In this document: in pieces, positions 1-26,175 of the stretch
Position numbering within the stretch: the stretch's first letter is position 1
Layout: each line of letters starts with the position of its first letter
NCBI GenBank assembly: GCA_027972325.1
Contig: JAPMOS010000024.1
Location: 270,501-334,500, forward strand
Source of the DNA: Paratrimastix pyriformis
Lineage: Eukaryota; Preaxostyla; Paratrimastigidae
Reading direction: 5' to 3'
Length of the DNA: 64,000 nucleotides
Notes under the pieces: generated by a model
What the model saw: the letters and a program-made list of their open reading frames with translations, nothing else
Told to the model about the DNA's origin: nothing
The model's database searches: none
Made by a program: the position numbers and the translations under genes

Positions 1-8
1 CCACGGAC

Positions 9-14200
<14,192 letters not shown>

Positions 14201-14238
14201 GAGAAAAGCTTTCGTACAAGTCAGACACCCCACACATA
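14201..14238. promoter_or_regulatory. Compact divergent 5' region between SPAG17 and the tetraspanin-like gene
   Basis: The last recognisable SPAG17 N-terminal codons and the start codon of the plus-strand gene are only a few tens of bases apart. Any promoter here must be shared or must overlap coding sequence. No TATA box is visible. The true SPAG17 start could also lie inside the neighbouring first exon via a non-coding first exon. Confidence 0.35.
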
Positions 14239-15774
14239 TGGCTTGCGCTCGTGTGCTGCTCATCTCGCTGAATGGCCTTTTTGCGATTGCGGCGATTGGC
14301 TTGATTGTTGCCTCATCGATCGCCCTTTACTTCACCACCATCAAGCTCCTCATTTTCCCGATCGCTTTGGGCTCAGTGGTGTTGGTTTGTTTTTGGCATG
14401 GTTTGTCCCTTTTCTGAACGAGATCTTGTTAGATTTCCAATATTCTGGGAATGTGTGGTGCCGGCGCTGACACCAACGCCCGCAAGCGTCCCGTTTTGAT
14501 CATCTACTTCTTCCTCACCCTCATTTCTGCCTTGGGGTTGATCTTCATTGGGGCCATGCTTCTGGTCTGTTTTGGCTCGTCCATCTGTTGTGGTCACACC
14601 CACCCTGTCTCGCAGGTGAGCTACGATATGATGCTGACCATCATCAATGGTGCTCTGCAGCCATTCCGGGATATGTTCAAGGATTGGGCAGCGCTCCCCG
14701 ATGCCGAATTCATTGCGAAGGTGGCTGAAGCTCTGGCTCCGTACGCGTATGTAGTTTCTGGGATCTCTCTGGTTTGTTTGTCCTTCGTAGCCTTCTTTCC
14801 CTCCTAACCTTCTGCCTGCCTAGGGTCTTGCTGCCCTGCTCATCATCGGCATGATGCTGGCCGGTGCGATTCTTTCCCTGAAGACCGTTGTGGCCCTCCT
14901 GCTCGGCTTCCAGAACTTCCTGACGATCGGTCGGTCTCTTGTGCTGCCCCATCGTTCCGTGTATTGACTCCTCCTCTTCAGCCTGCGGTGGCGCCCTGCT
15001 CGGGTTTGGTATCTACGGCCTGGTCTCACCCGCCGCCTTGGTTGTGACTGCGAAATGGATCCCCATTGTCATGATCGCCTGCGGTCTGTGGCGCCTTTTC
15101 CTCCCCTGCAGTATTCGATCTTCTCTCATCTCCAGGCTCGCTCGTTGTCCTCATCTCGGGCCTGGGCTTCTTCGGGAGCTGCGCCAAGAGCAAGTGCCTC
15201 CTCATCTCCTACACCTGCTTCCTGGGCCTCGTCATCCTCATTACCGCCGCCATCGCCATCGCTGTGTTTGTCTTCCTGGGGCAACTGGTGACCTTCATTC
15301 AGTCTGTGTTCCCTCCCCACATTTGAAGCAGCCCCACCGCCCCCACCATTCCCTGTCCCATCATCCGCGTCTGCCTCCTTCTCCGCCGTGCCCAACAGGA
15401 ACCACATTGAAGAGTTCAAGCATATGTTCCCCCAGTGGACCGCCGACCCCGACTTCGTCACCCGGGTTGCTGACTTCCTCCAGTCCAACATGAAACTCCT
15501 GGCCGTGGGCGCCATCGTCTTCGGCGTCTTCCTGCTCTGGTCCTTCATGTCTGTGGTCTTCTGCCACGCCGCTGGCGGTGACCTCACGGGGTTCTCTTTT
15601 TTTAGTGCCTCCATCTACCTCGCCGTCACCATGGGCCGCCGCAACGAGGAATCCCTCCTCGCCCACAGCGACATGGATGCCAACTATGCCCTCAGCAGCG
15701 CCCACTCTGCCTATGCGGGGCCCTCTTCCTCATACATGTCGGCGGACAAGAGGCGGGCTCAGACCTTCTACTAA
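14239..15774 (+). CDS. Eight-TM membrane protein made of two tetraspanin-like modules
   Basis: Tetraspanins have four TM helices and organise membrane microdomains. The start ATG gives a first hydrophobic helix, then a TM2 ending in ISNILGMCGAGAD and TM3 (LIIYFFLTLISALGLIF). An extracellular loop of about 45 residues and TM4 follow. The pattern then recurs: a helix (ALLGFGIYGLVSPAALVV), a TM2 ending GLGFFGSCAKSKCLL, TM3, a second loop (EEFKHMFPQWTADPDF) and TM4. The small cysteine motif after TM2 is typical of tetraspanins, but neither loop has the CCG signature. The C-terminus is a Ser/Tyr-rich cytoplasmic tail ending RRAQTFY. Introns are about 50 nt with GTKTGT/GTCGGT donors and CTAAC-like branch sites. 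One junction near 15290-15400 was not resolved. Whether it works as a classical tetraspanin is inference. Confidence 0.65.
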
Positions 15775-16249
15775 ACTCGTGATTCGCTTTCTCTCATTGT
15801 TTTTTGTGGTCAAAAATTTTTGTGCCCTCTCACCTTGGTTCTTCACGGCTCTCGGCTCTTTGATGTTTCGTCGTCATTAATAACAAGGAATAATCTCGCG
15901 TCACCGATTTCATAGTCCTGTGGTGAGACGCAAATGTGGCTGGCTGTTTCTCGATTCGTGTGTAATGCACTTGCACAAATCGCCGCGATTTTGCTGAGCT
16001 CGCTGTCGTGCTCGTGTTTCTTCCCATGCACTCCATGTGCGCCGACCAAAGATCTTTCCCTTCGGGGACCTTGATCCGAAAAAGCAGAGAGCGTCCAGAC
16101 ACAAACACTTGACTTCGCGAAAAAATATCGGTGCTGGAGGAATAGCCAGAACTGCCCCGGGGTGCGGCTGAGCGTGGCGCACTTTCTGGCCATATATAAG
16201 GAAAACACGTTTTTCGGGTTCCTTCACAGCCGTGCAATCATTTTCCACA
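15775..16249 (+). promoter_or_regulatory. Intergenic region with H2B promoter; TATA box at 16193-16200
   Basis: About 475 bp separate the tetraspanin-like stop codon from the H2B start. TATATAAG lies about 50 bp upstream of the H2B ATG, leaving room for a very short 5' UTR, as in many histone genes. No exact CCAAT box or ATTTGCAT octamer was seen. No gene is supported on either strand. Confidence 0.6.
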
Positions 16250-16633
16250 ATGTCTGAACCCCAGGCCGCCGAGAAGTCCCCTGCCACTGAGGCCCCCCCC
16301 GCGAAGGACGTCCCCAAGTCCGAGGAGGAGAAGAAGAAGCGCAAGAAGAAGCGTCATGAGACCTACTCCAGCTACATTTACAAGGTTCTGAAGCAGGTGC
16401 ACCCCGAGACTGGTATCTCGAACCGCGCCATGGCTATCATGAACTCGTTCATCAACGACATCTTCGAGCGGATTGCTGTCGAGGCTTCCCGTCTCGCCCG
16501 CTACAACAAGCGCCACACTCTGACCTCTCGCGAGATCCAAACTGCCGTCCGGCTTCTTCTTCCTGGTGAGCTGGCCAAGCACGCCGTCTCTGAGGGCACC
16601 AAGGCCGTCACCAAGTACACCAGCAACGCCTAA
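16250..16633 (+). CDS. H2B: Histone H2B
   Basis: A single-exon, 127-residue core histone that pairs with H2A in the nucleosome. The N-terminal ~37 residues are a Lys/Pro/Ala-rich tail. The histone fold begins at [19 protein letters not shown], continues with [20 protein letters not shown] and [19 protein letters not shown], and ends [20 protein letters not shown]. All are nearly invariant H2B signatures, and the length is normal. The start at MSEPQ follows a TATA box, with no upstream in-frame ATG. The gene is followed by a histone-type stem-loop, suggesting replication-dependent expression. Confidence 0.99.
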   Translation: MSEPQAAEKSPATEAPPAKDVPKSEEEKKKRKKKRHETYSSYIYKVLKQVHPETGISNRAMAIMNSFINDIFERIAVEASRLARYNKRHTLTSREIQTAVRLLLPGELAKHAVSEGTKAVTKYTSNA

Positions 16634-16689
16634 ACGAGCTGCTTGAGCTCCATTTTTTTTCCTCCCACCCCATCCCCCCAAAAACAAAA

Positions 16690-16707
16690 CGCCGTTTTTC
16701 AACGGCG
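16690..16707 (+). terminator. Histone-type 3' mRNA stem-loop of H2B
   Basis: A perfect 7-bp stem (CGCCGTT/AACGGCG) closes a four-base TTTC loop, 56 nt after the H2B stop codon. An A-rich flank (CCCCCCAAAAACAAAA) lies on its 5' side. Stem size, UUUC loop, position and flank match the replication-dependent histone 3' element bound by SLBP. The stem sequence differs from the animal consensus GGYYYU, and the ACCCA 3' flank is replaced by CTTTTC. A chance hairpin cannot be excluded. Confidence 0.75.
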
Positions 16708-17298
16708 CTTTTCTTAAGAAATTTCTCTGATCATCTCGGAATTTCGGATATCGAGCTGTCTGGCGCAACTTTGCCAGTGGGCAGGCAGCAGTGCCTTTTT
16801 CTGCCGACAATGGGCCATGGTGAGCGCCTTTCTGTCGCCGGCTGATGATCTTCTGGTGCTGTTTTGGAAGGAACGGGAGAGACCCCTTTTTGGGCCTGCT
16901 CCCTGCGCGCCCCCACATTCCTGGCCGTTGCCTCGTGTGAGCAAGGCAATGAACATATGTCTGGGTGTATTAGTAATGTGCGTATGTATCGTGCGTATGG
17001 GGGAGGACGGGGGGACGTGTGGTGGGCTCGGGGGGGTGTCACGGGCTCCCGCCCCGCAGCGCGCCCTCTCGAGGCAACCCGGGTCGCCTCCACCCCCGAT
17101 ATCCCACGACCAAGCGAGGAACAGATGCATAACTGAATGTAAAAAAGCGGAAATCGAGCGAGGGAATGAGGAGGATGAGGAGAAAGAGAGGGTGGGGCAA
17201 AACACCCCGAGAAAAGACGGAAAATAACACGCAGAGAACAAGGAAAACAACGTCGCTGTGGTCTGCTCCCGTCGTGCTGCCTGTATGGCTTTGGGTGC
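16708..17298. other. Convergent intergenic region, no gene seen
   Basis: About 590 bp between the H2B 3' end and the stop codon of the minus-strand DDX3-like gene. The sequence is moderate in GC and purine-rich near 17150-17250. It presumably contains the helicase 3' UTR. No repeat or RNA gene was recognised. Confidence 0.6.
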
Positions 17299-19956
<2,658 letters not shown>

Positions 19957-20303
19957 GCAAAAACCGAGTCTGGCTGGTCACCGGGGCAAGCGAGGCTCAG
20001 CTACAAATTGATTGGCGTTTTGTATTTCGCCCTGACTGCAGCCTCGTTGGGAGGCAATGCATGTTTCAGACAACCCGAGAGCGAAAAGGGAAACAGTATT
20101 TATATCAAGGGCTCGTCTCATCGCGGACACCAATCAGCCGATCATGTCCATAAGGAAAGTCGCCAAGCCAACAACGGGCGAGTTCGGGCGAGTTTCGACG
20201 AGTGAAAAGCGAATTCTGGTCGTGCCGATGTGCATGCTTTGAACGGTTGGCCGGCACGAAGAAGCTGATCGGTGGTTGAAATTCAAGCGTAGACGGATGA
20301 CTT
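19957..20303. other. Intergenic region upstream of the helicase, no gene seen
   Basis: About 350 bp between the helicase start and the stop of the CUE-domain gene, both on the minus strand. It is less GC-rich than neighbouring introns and should contain the helicase promoter. No TATA box was seen. Confidence 0.6.
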
Positions 20304-21046
20304 TCACTCGTGTCCACCGAGCACCTGCACAATGGTGTCGAAATTACCGCAGGAGCTGCCCCACAAATCGGCGAACGTGTCATCGTCGACGCCCGGAAAG
20401 AGTTCACGCAATGTATCCAGGGGGGGCGGCGGAAGCTCGTACCTGGGCTGAGTCGGCGCGCCCACAGGGGCGGCAGGCTGCTGGGCGATCGATGGAAAGG
20501 AGGGAGGGTGAGCGGGGCGAGTGGTTATGACCAGGGTCACCGAATAGGCGGCGTGGTTCCAACCACGGGGGTGGTACAACGGAGCTGGGGATGGACAGAC
20601 CGCACCAGCCGTTGATGTGACTCCGCCGCCCGTGCCGCCCGGAGCCGGGGGCGCCGGGGTCGGGGCATGCGAGGTGAGCAGCTCCTCAGCGGCGCGGTTC
20701 GCGTCGCCCCGAGTCGCCATCAAGGCCCCGACGGCCTGCCGGACGTCGAGCTCCGGCAGCATGGTGAGCAGGCTCGACAGGGGACCTGACATGCATTTTC
20801 AGCGCCGAATGTGCGTGTGAGTGGGTCCGTGCGTGCGTGCGTGCGTGTGGTGTTGGTGGTCTCGGGGGATGGCCAAAGCGGACCGGCATACGATCGCGAG
20901 ACCCGGTCGAACTCGGCCTGATCCATCCCCGTCACCTGTCGCATGCAGCTTTCCCACAAATCGTCCTCCTCTTCCTCTTCCTCTTCCTCCTCACCCTCCT
21001 CACCCTCCACTTTCTCCTCCGCGGCTTCGATGCGTCCGCGTTTCAT
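20304..21046 (-). CDS. Protein with two CUE ubiquitin-binding domains
   Basis: The first exon encodes an acidic N-terminus (a run of Glu, about residues 13-27) and LWESCMRQVTGMDQAEFDR. A GTCCGCTTTGG donor and a TCAG acceptor then join SYAG to PLSSLLTMLPELDV. Two helical CUE-like modules follow. The first (LLTMLPELDVRQAVGALM ... GDANRAAEELLTS) has the LP core. The second, C-terminal one is LDTLRELFPGVDDDTFADLW with NFDTIVQVLGG. CUE domains bind monoubiquitin and act in ubiquitin sorting or ER-associated degradation. The middle is Pro-rich and holds one more intron near 20484-20574. No catalytic domain is present. An in-frame open stretch lies upstream, separated only by a TAG (see next entry), so the true N-terminus may be longer. 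Confidence 0.7.
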
Positions 21047-21088
21047 CCCCGGGTGGAGATCGGCACCCCGGGGTGGGGGTGGGTGGAC

Positions 21089-21600
21089 CTAACCGGGGTC
21101 ATATGAGAATTCAGCTGCGGGGGAGTCGCCCCAGACCCGAGTTTTGATGGGCGCTGATGGCACAGGGGGAAGTGCAATCGGAAGAAGCCCCGGCGGTGGT
21201 GGCACGGTAGTCGTGGGGCGTGAGAAAACTGGCCCGGGGTGCTGCTTTGGGATTGGTGCTGGTGGTGGTGGTGGCGGCGGCGGCGGTGGCGGTGGCGGTG
21301 GCGGCGGTGGCGGCGGTGGTGGTGGCCGCTGCTCGGAGGCCGGTGGGGGCGGGAGGTTTTGGGTGCCCGGCAATGTAACGGAAGCAGAATCTATGGGCGG
21401 CGGAATTCCAAAATAAAAGGTTTTCCCGCGGATGGGCGGAGCAATCTGGTCATGTGATGGCGGGGGCGGGGGCGGAGAGGGGTTTCTCTCTGCGGCTTTT
21501 TCTTCGAGCGAGGCGCTTGAGGCTTGTGGAGTTAGGTCCGTCGAGGTGTTCAGCCGAATTCCCAAATCAGAGGCGAAATAAAGGCGACCAGAATCAGGAC
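21089..21600 (-). CDS. Proline-rich ORF upstream of the CUE gene
   Basis: An open minus-strand stretch contains SASLEEKAAERNPS, IRGKTFYFGIPPPID, a run of about 25 prolines near 21270-21330, and PIKTRVWGDSPAAEFSYDPG, then TAG. It is in the same frame as the CUE-domain ORF that starts 42 bp further on, with no usable 3' splice site between them. It may be the N-terminal part of that gene with a premature stop, a real separate small gene, or an assembly error. Its upstream end would overlap the first exon of the LRR-PP2C gene, so the start is not known. Confidence 0.35.
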
Positions 21601-21609
21601 CGGGGGCGA

Positions 21610-22776
21610 ATGGGCGCCGGCTGTTGCAAGGCGTCATTTTTCAACTATGATGCGGAATGCTTCTTCAGAGAGTTTAACCAGCGCTATGACGCTGCCTGTG
21701 CCCAGCTTCCACATGAAGCGAAAAGCACGCCCCTTCTCACCCGGATAAAAACGGAAATGCTATCCAAGCCGAGCAGCGAACAGCCTCTGCTGCTCGACTT
21801 CACCGGAACTCCCTTCAACCTGATCGGAATGACCGCCCTTGCTTCCACTCTCAAAACAAATCCCCCAGTTCGCTCTCTCTGTCTCAGCCAAACCAGCATC
21901 ACCGATAATCTGCTTGGCATCCTTCTTGGCGCCCTCCCATCCACCCAATCCCTCCACCAACTCGATCTCTCTGGCAACCAAATTGGCCCGGCCGGGTTCG
22001 CCGCTGTTTCCCAAGCGCTGATGCACGAAACCCACATCACATCGCTCAGTCTTGGCCACAACCCCGGCCGAGGCGATGGGGTCAGCGCACTTTCCAACGC
22101 CATCAGCTCCAATCCACCTTTACACACGTTGGACATATCATGCGTCGCCGCCGGTGATACCGGCGCTTTCAACCTCTCCTCCGCCCTGGCTGAGAACACC
22201 CACCTGCGCGGTTTGGATATCTCCGAGAATCAGATTGGTCGGTCCCCCGGCACCCACCACCACGGCACGCATTCGCCCCGACTTTGTTCGCCCGGTTTCC
22301 CACATGGGTTCCATTTTTTTCTCTCAATCTCTATCTCTCTCCCGACCCTCGGACCGTTCGTAGGTCTCGAAGGTGGCCAGCAACTGCAGGTGGTGCTCCA
22401 GCGCAACTACACACTGACTTACCTGGGCCTGGACACCAATCCCATCCAGGGCAAACACGTCCAGCAGGTCGGAACCTGCCTTCCCAAGTCCCCCACCCCT
22501 CCCTCGCACCATCCGCCGAGACCCTTCCTGTCCGATTGATCAGTCCCTTTGCTCCACACACCATCCGCCCACCGCCACCACTCCCCCATGGACATCCAGA
22601 TCCGCGAGAGCGTCCGACGGAACGCCGCCGTGATGGGGGTCCTCGATGGCATCCTCGACGGGTTCTGGAAGCGAATCTCAGGTCGGCTTCGCATTCCCCC
22701 TTGTGGGTGGTGATGATGACGAGGCGATGATGATGATGACGAGGTGGTGATGATGATGGCTGATGATGATGATGGC

Positions 22777-22851
<75 letters not shown>

Positions 22852-25163
22852 CCCACACCTGACTGCCCCGCCGCCCACTCACGCCCCCCCCCCCCCACAC
22901 ACACACCGCAGAGGGTAACCTGTTCAACGACCAAACGGGGGCCCTTCCCACGAGCCGGCTGGTGTGGCTACAGCCCAACGAGGCCCTCGCCACCCACCCG
23001 CTGCCCTCCTTCGTGGGCCCCGTCCAGATGCCCCTGCTGATCCCCTTCCTGCCCGAGCGGCAGGTCCCCAAGGAGCGCCAGCTCCGCGTCGGATACGCGG
23101 GTCCGTTGCGGGGCAGTGGCTGTGCCTCTGATGGGGGCTGGTGGGGAAGGGAAGGGTATTCATCCCATCTTCTGCACACGCCCCCCCCCCCCCCCCCGTT
23201 TCCCCCCTGTGGCAGAGACCCGTGGGCGACGGGTGACCATGGAGGACGCCATCGTCATCAAGCGCAACTTCCGCGGGCGGCCCGATGAGGATTTCTTCGC
23301 CATCTTCGACGGCCACGGCGGTCCGTGCCCCGTGCCCCTCCTCCTCCTCCTCCTCCTCCTCCTCCTCCTCCTCCTCCTCCTCCTCCTCCTCCTCCTCCTC
23401 CTCCTCCTCCTCCTCCTCCTCCTCCTCCTCTCCGCTCCCCCAGTAGCGGAAGTCTTTGAGCAAACATGATAAGATCCGCGCAAGGAAGCGGAACAGGAAA
23501 CGAGCGACATAAACAGCGCTCCGCATCCATCAGACAGACACGGGCCATACGCGGTCCCGAAGCGCTTGCATTTGATGACTGTCGGCACACTCGCCATGAC
23601 GTCGGGTTGTCACCTCACACGAGCGGTCACAACCACTGTGACGCACATCTGATCCTCTGCCTATCTGACCCATATGACCCCATCTGACCCCATCTGACCC
23701 TCTGACCATCTCACGCCTCCATCGCGCGTCTGTGCAGGTCGCGACGCGGCCGATTTTGCGGCGGAGAACCTGCCCATCATCCTGGCCCAGCACCTCAACG
23801 CCGGCCAGGCGCCCGCCGAGGCCCTCACGGAGACCTTCAAGGAATGCAACTACCAGGTCCGCCCCGGGCCCGCCCCTATTTGTCTGCCTTTGTCTGGCGG
23901 GCCAGGATTCTTGTCGAGTTGCATGGGGATCAGACACCATCCACATCCCCCCCCCCCCCCCCCCCCCCGGTCTCACTCCCGTCCCGCGTGCAGATGTCGA
24001 AGTTTGCCATCAACGACGGGACCACGGCGGCCGTGGCCCTCTTCACCAAGGACCACCTCTTCACCGCCAATGCCGGTCCGTGGTGGGTCTCCATCCCCCT
24101 CGTGGTGGGTCTCCATCCCCCCCGTGGTGGGTCTCCATCCCCCCCCGGTGGTCTCCATCCCCCCCGGTGGGTCTCCACTGGATCGCTGCGGTGCTGCCAT
24201 TGGCGGATCATCAAGCGGTCTTCGCCTGCTGCCCGTTCGTCCTTCCCCGCATCCAACGGGAACGGAACACGATCGCTTTCAAGTATCATATCCGGTATGC
24301 TTCGCATTTTACCAACACCCCGCTCTCCCCCCCCCCCCCCCCCCCCCCCCCCCCCAGGCGACACTTCGGTGGTCCTCTCGCGGCGCGGGACGGCCCTGCG
24401 GCTGAGCTTCGACCACAAGGCCGACGTGCACGAGGAGGAGCGGCGCATCAACGCCCTGGGCGGCTACGTCACCGACCAGCGGGTGCTTGGCTCGCTGGCC
24501 GTCTCGCGGGCCCTCGGGGATTTCTCGCTCCACCCCTATGTCACCCCCATCCCCTTCATCTCCCTGACTGACTATAGTCTGTAGAGGGGGAGGTCGGCGG
24601 GTCGGGACCTGCAGCACCTGCTGTGCGTCTTCCGCCGCCTCTTCATCACCATATGTCATGGCTTCTCTTCTCCCCGGCACGCGCATCCTTTCAGGCCCCG
24701 GCGACGAGTTTCTGATCATCGGTCTGTTCGCATTCGGATTTTATTTTATTTTTGCCCCTCCCCCCCCCCCCCCGCCGCCGTGGGAGCTGGTGGTGGTGGT
24801 GGCGGCGGCGGCGGCGGCGGCGCTGGTGCTCGTGACGCTGGTGCTGGCTGGTGGTGCCTGTGCGTGTGTGCGTGCGCGTTGATGGATGTGAGGCCATGTT
24901 CGCTACTCTTTGTTCTGTTGCATGGTCTCTTGACTGGCATTCATCCCCGCCCGCCTCCACACCCACCCACCCACCCACCTCCCCCCCAACCCCCAACCCC
25001 CCCAGCCTGCGACGGGGTCTGGGACGTGCTCTCGGACGAGACGGCCTGCGCCATTGTGGCCAGCGACACGGACCCCATGCAGAGCAGCCTGCGGCTGATC
25101 GAGCAGGCCCTGCTCAACGGCAGCACGGACAACGTCACCGTCATCGTGGTCCAGTTCTGCTGA
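21610..25163 (+). CDS. N-terminally acylated LRR-PP2C protein phosphatase
   Basis: The protein begins MGAGCCKAS, a strong N-myristoylation signal (Gly2, Ser9 region) with Cys5/Cys6 available for palmitoylation, predicting membrane anchoring. Residues ~75-300 are ribonuclease-inhibitor-type leucine-rich repeats (LHQLDLSGNQIGPAG, LRGLDISENQIG, LTYLGLDTNPIQ). After a linker comes a complete PP2C (PPM) domain: GRRVTMEDA, FFAIFDGHGG, NDGTTAAVALF, NAGDTSVVLSRRG, LSFDHKADVHEEERRI, GSLAVSRALGDF, ACDGVWDVLSD and STDNVTVIVV. All metal-binding aspartates are present, so it should be an active Mg/Mn-dependent Ser/Thr phosphatase. The arrangement recalls PHLPP, but the LRRs differ and there is no PH domain. 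About ten introns are filled with GAT, CCT and C runs; several start GTCCG. A first exon of about 630 bp contrasts with short later exons. Confidence 0.92.
22712..22852. repeat. (GAT)n repeat in LRR-PP2C intron
   Basis: A trinucleotide tract of TGA/GAT units with a few TGGC interruptions lies between the linker exon and the following exon. It is intronic and not coding. Confidence 0.95.
23338..23430. repeat. (CTC)n repeat in LRR-PP2C intron
   Basis: About thirty CTC units follow the GTCCGTG donor at 23321, just after the DGHGG exon, and fill most of the intron's 5' half. Apparent poly-Leu and poly-Glu translations are artefacts. Confidence 0.95.
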
Positions 25164-26175
25164 GGGCGCTCGGTGGCAGCAGCCGACAGCGGGGCTCGGG
25201 CTGCAGGCAGACATCTTTTTTTTTGTGGGCAGCACGGGCAGCACAGCAGCAGGGCCTCCCGTGGTTGCCACAGCAGGCAGAGGGCAGCTCACCGTCCCTC
25301 CCCCGGCCACCATCTCACTCCCGGACACTCAAAATGGCACACGCTCCTTCCACAATCTCCCATCCCCTCGTCACCCTCGGTCCCCCCACCCTTTCGCCTG
25401 TTGTGTGAGGGAATCTAGATGGCCACACCCCCGAATCCCCCTTCCTTTCACAGCTTCCCATTTAATCATCGAGCGACGCGCACCGCGCCGCCCCTCCTCT
25501 CCCTCCCTCATCCCCCCCCTCCTCCTCATCCCCCCCCCCCCGGCCAGGCTTGCAGCATCCCGATCGCCGTTTTCCGTTTTTTTCGTCACCCCACCCTCTC
25601 CTCTCGCCCTCCCTCCTCTTTCTTGCTTGCTTGCTTTCTTTCTTTTGGATTCCATTCTTTGGGTTGGAACGCAAGCCGACTGTAGGGGATGTACGTGCAC
25701 GTGGACAATGACAATTTGGGTGGCATCTGTGTGTCGTCCGAGTCGGTGTGTCTGCTGTGCGTCTTCGAAACTCTTTCTTCTTCTGGGTCCGGTTGAAGGC
25801 TTCCTTGTTTTGAGTTTTTTTGTTTTCCGACATGTCGTCGGCAATCTGTCGGCAATCTGTTTTCCTCGTGGGGCCCGGCCCCCTCCTCACCCCCCTCCCC
25901 CCTCGCCGATGTCGCACTGAACAAGCCGGGCTCCCGCCTCCTCTGCCCCCGCTGTTCCAAAAGACTTCTTATTTTTCAGACCATCTTGAGCGGGGACGAA
26001 CCCGCCTGACAGGAGGGGGAAAAACGTGTTGGCCCGGGGACAATGGGGCAATTGCCGGAGAAGAACGATGAAAGGGGGTGAGGGACCCTGACATCGCTTT
26101 TGACACGGGAATGTGGGAGCATCACACCGAGGTGCTTTTTGCTCGCCGCAGCACATTTCTTCTTGCGGGCGTCAA
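25164..26175. other. Intergenic region between LRR-PP2C and DPP4
   Basis: About 1 kb with pyrimidine-rich sequence (25380-25660) that probably belongs to the PP2C 3' UTR. It ends with one copy of the promoter-proximal repeat at 26014-26086, about 90 bp upstream of the DPP4 start. No gene on either strand is supported. Confidence 0.6.
26014..26086 (+). repeat. Promoter-proximal interspersed repeat, copy A
   Basis: A block of about 73 bp (GAAAAACGTGTTGGCCC, GACAATGGGGCAATTGCC, GGAGAAGAACGATGAAAG) is nearly identical to copies at 37045-37160 (plus), 37201-37295 (minus) and 54456-54561 (minus). It is oriented towards the DPP4 start codon. This copy lacks the GAAAGAAAG tail of the others. Confidence 0.85.

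Noticed and set aside
16731-17250. Minus-strand frames between H2B and the helicase
   Set aside because: No homology, and composition fits UTR/intergenic DNA.
22678-22878. Poly-Ser, poly-His and poly-Ile frames over the GAT repeat
   Set aside because: They are translations of a trinucleotide repeat in a PP2C intron.
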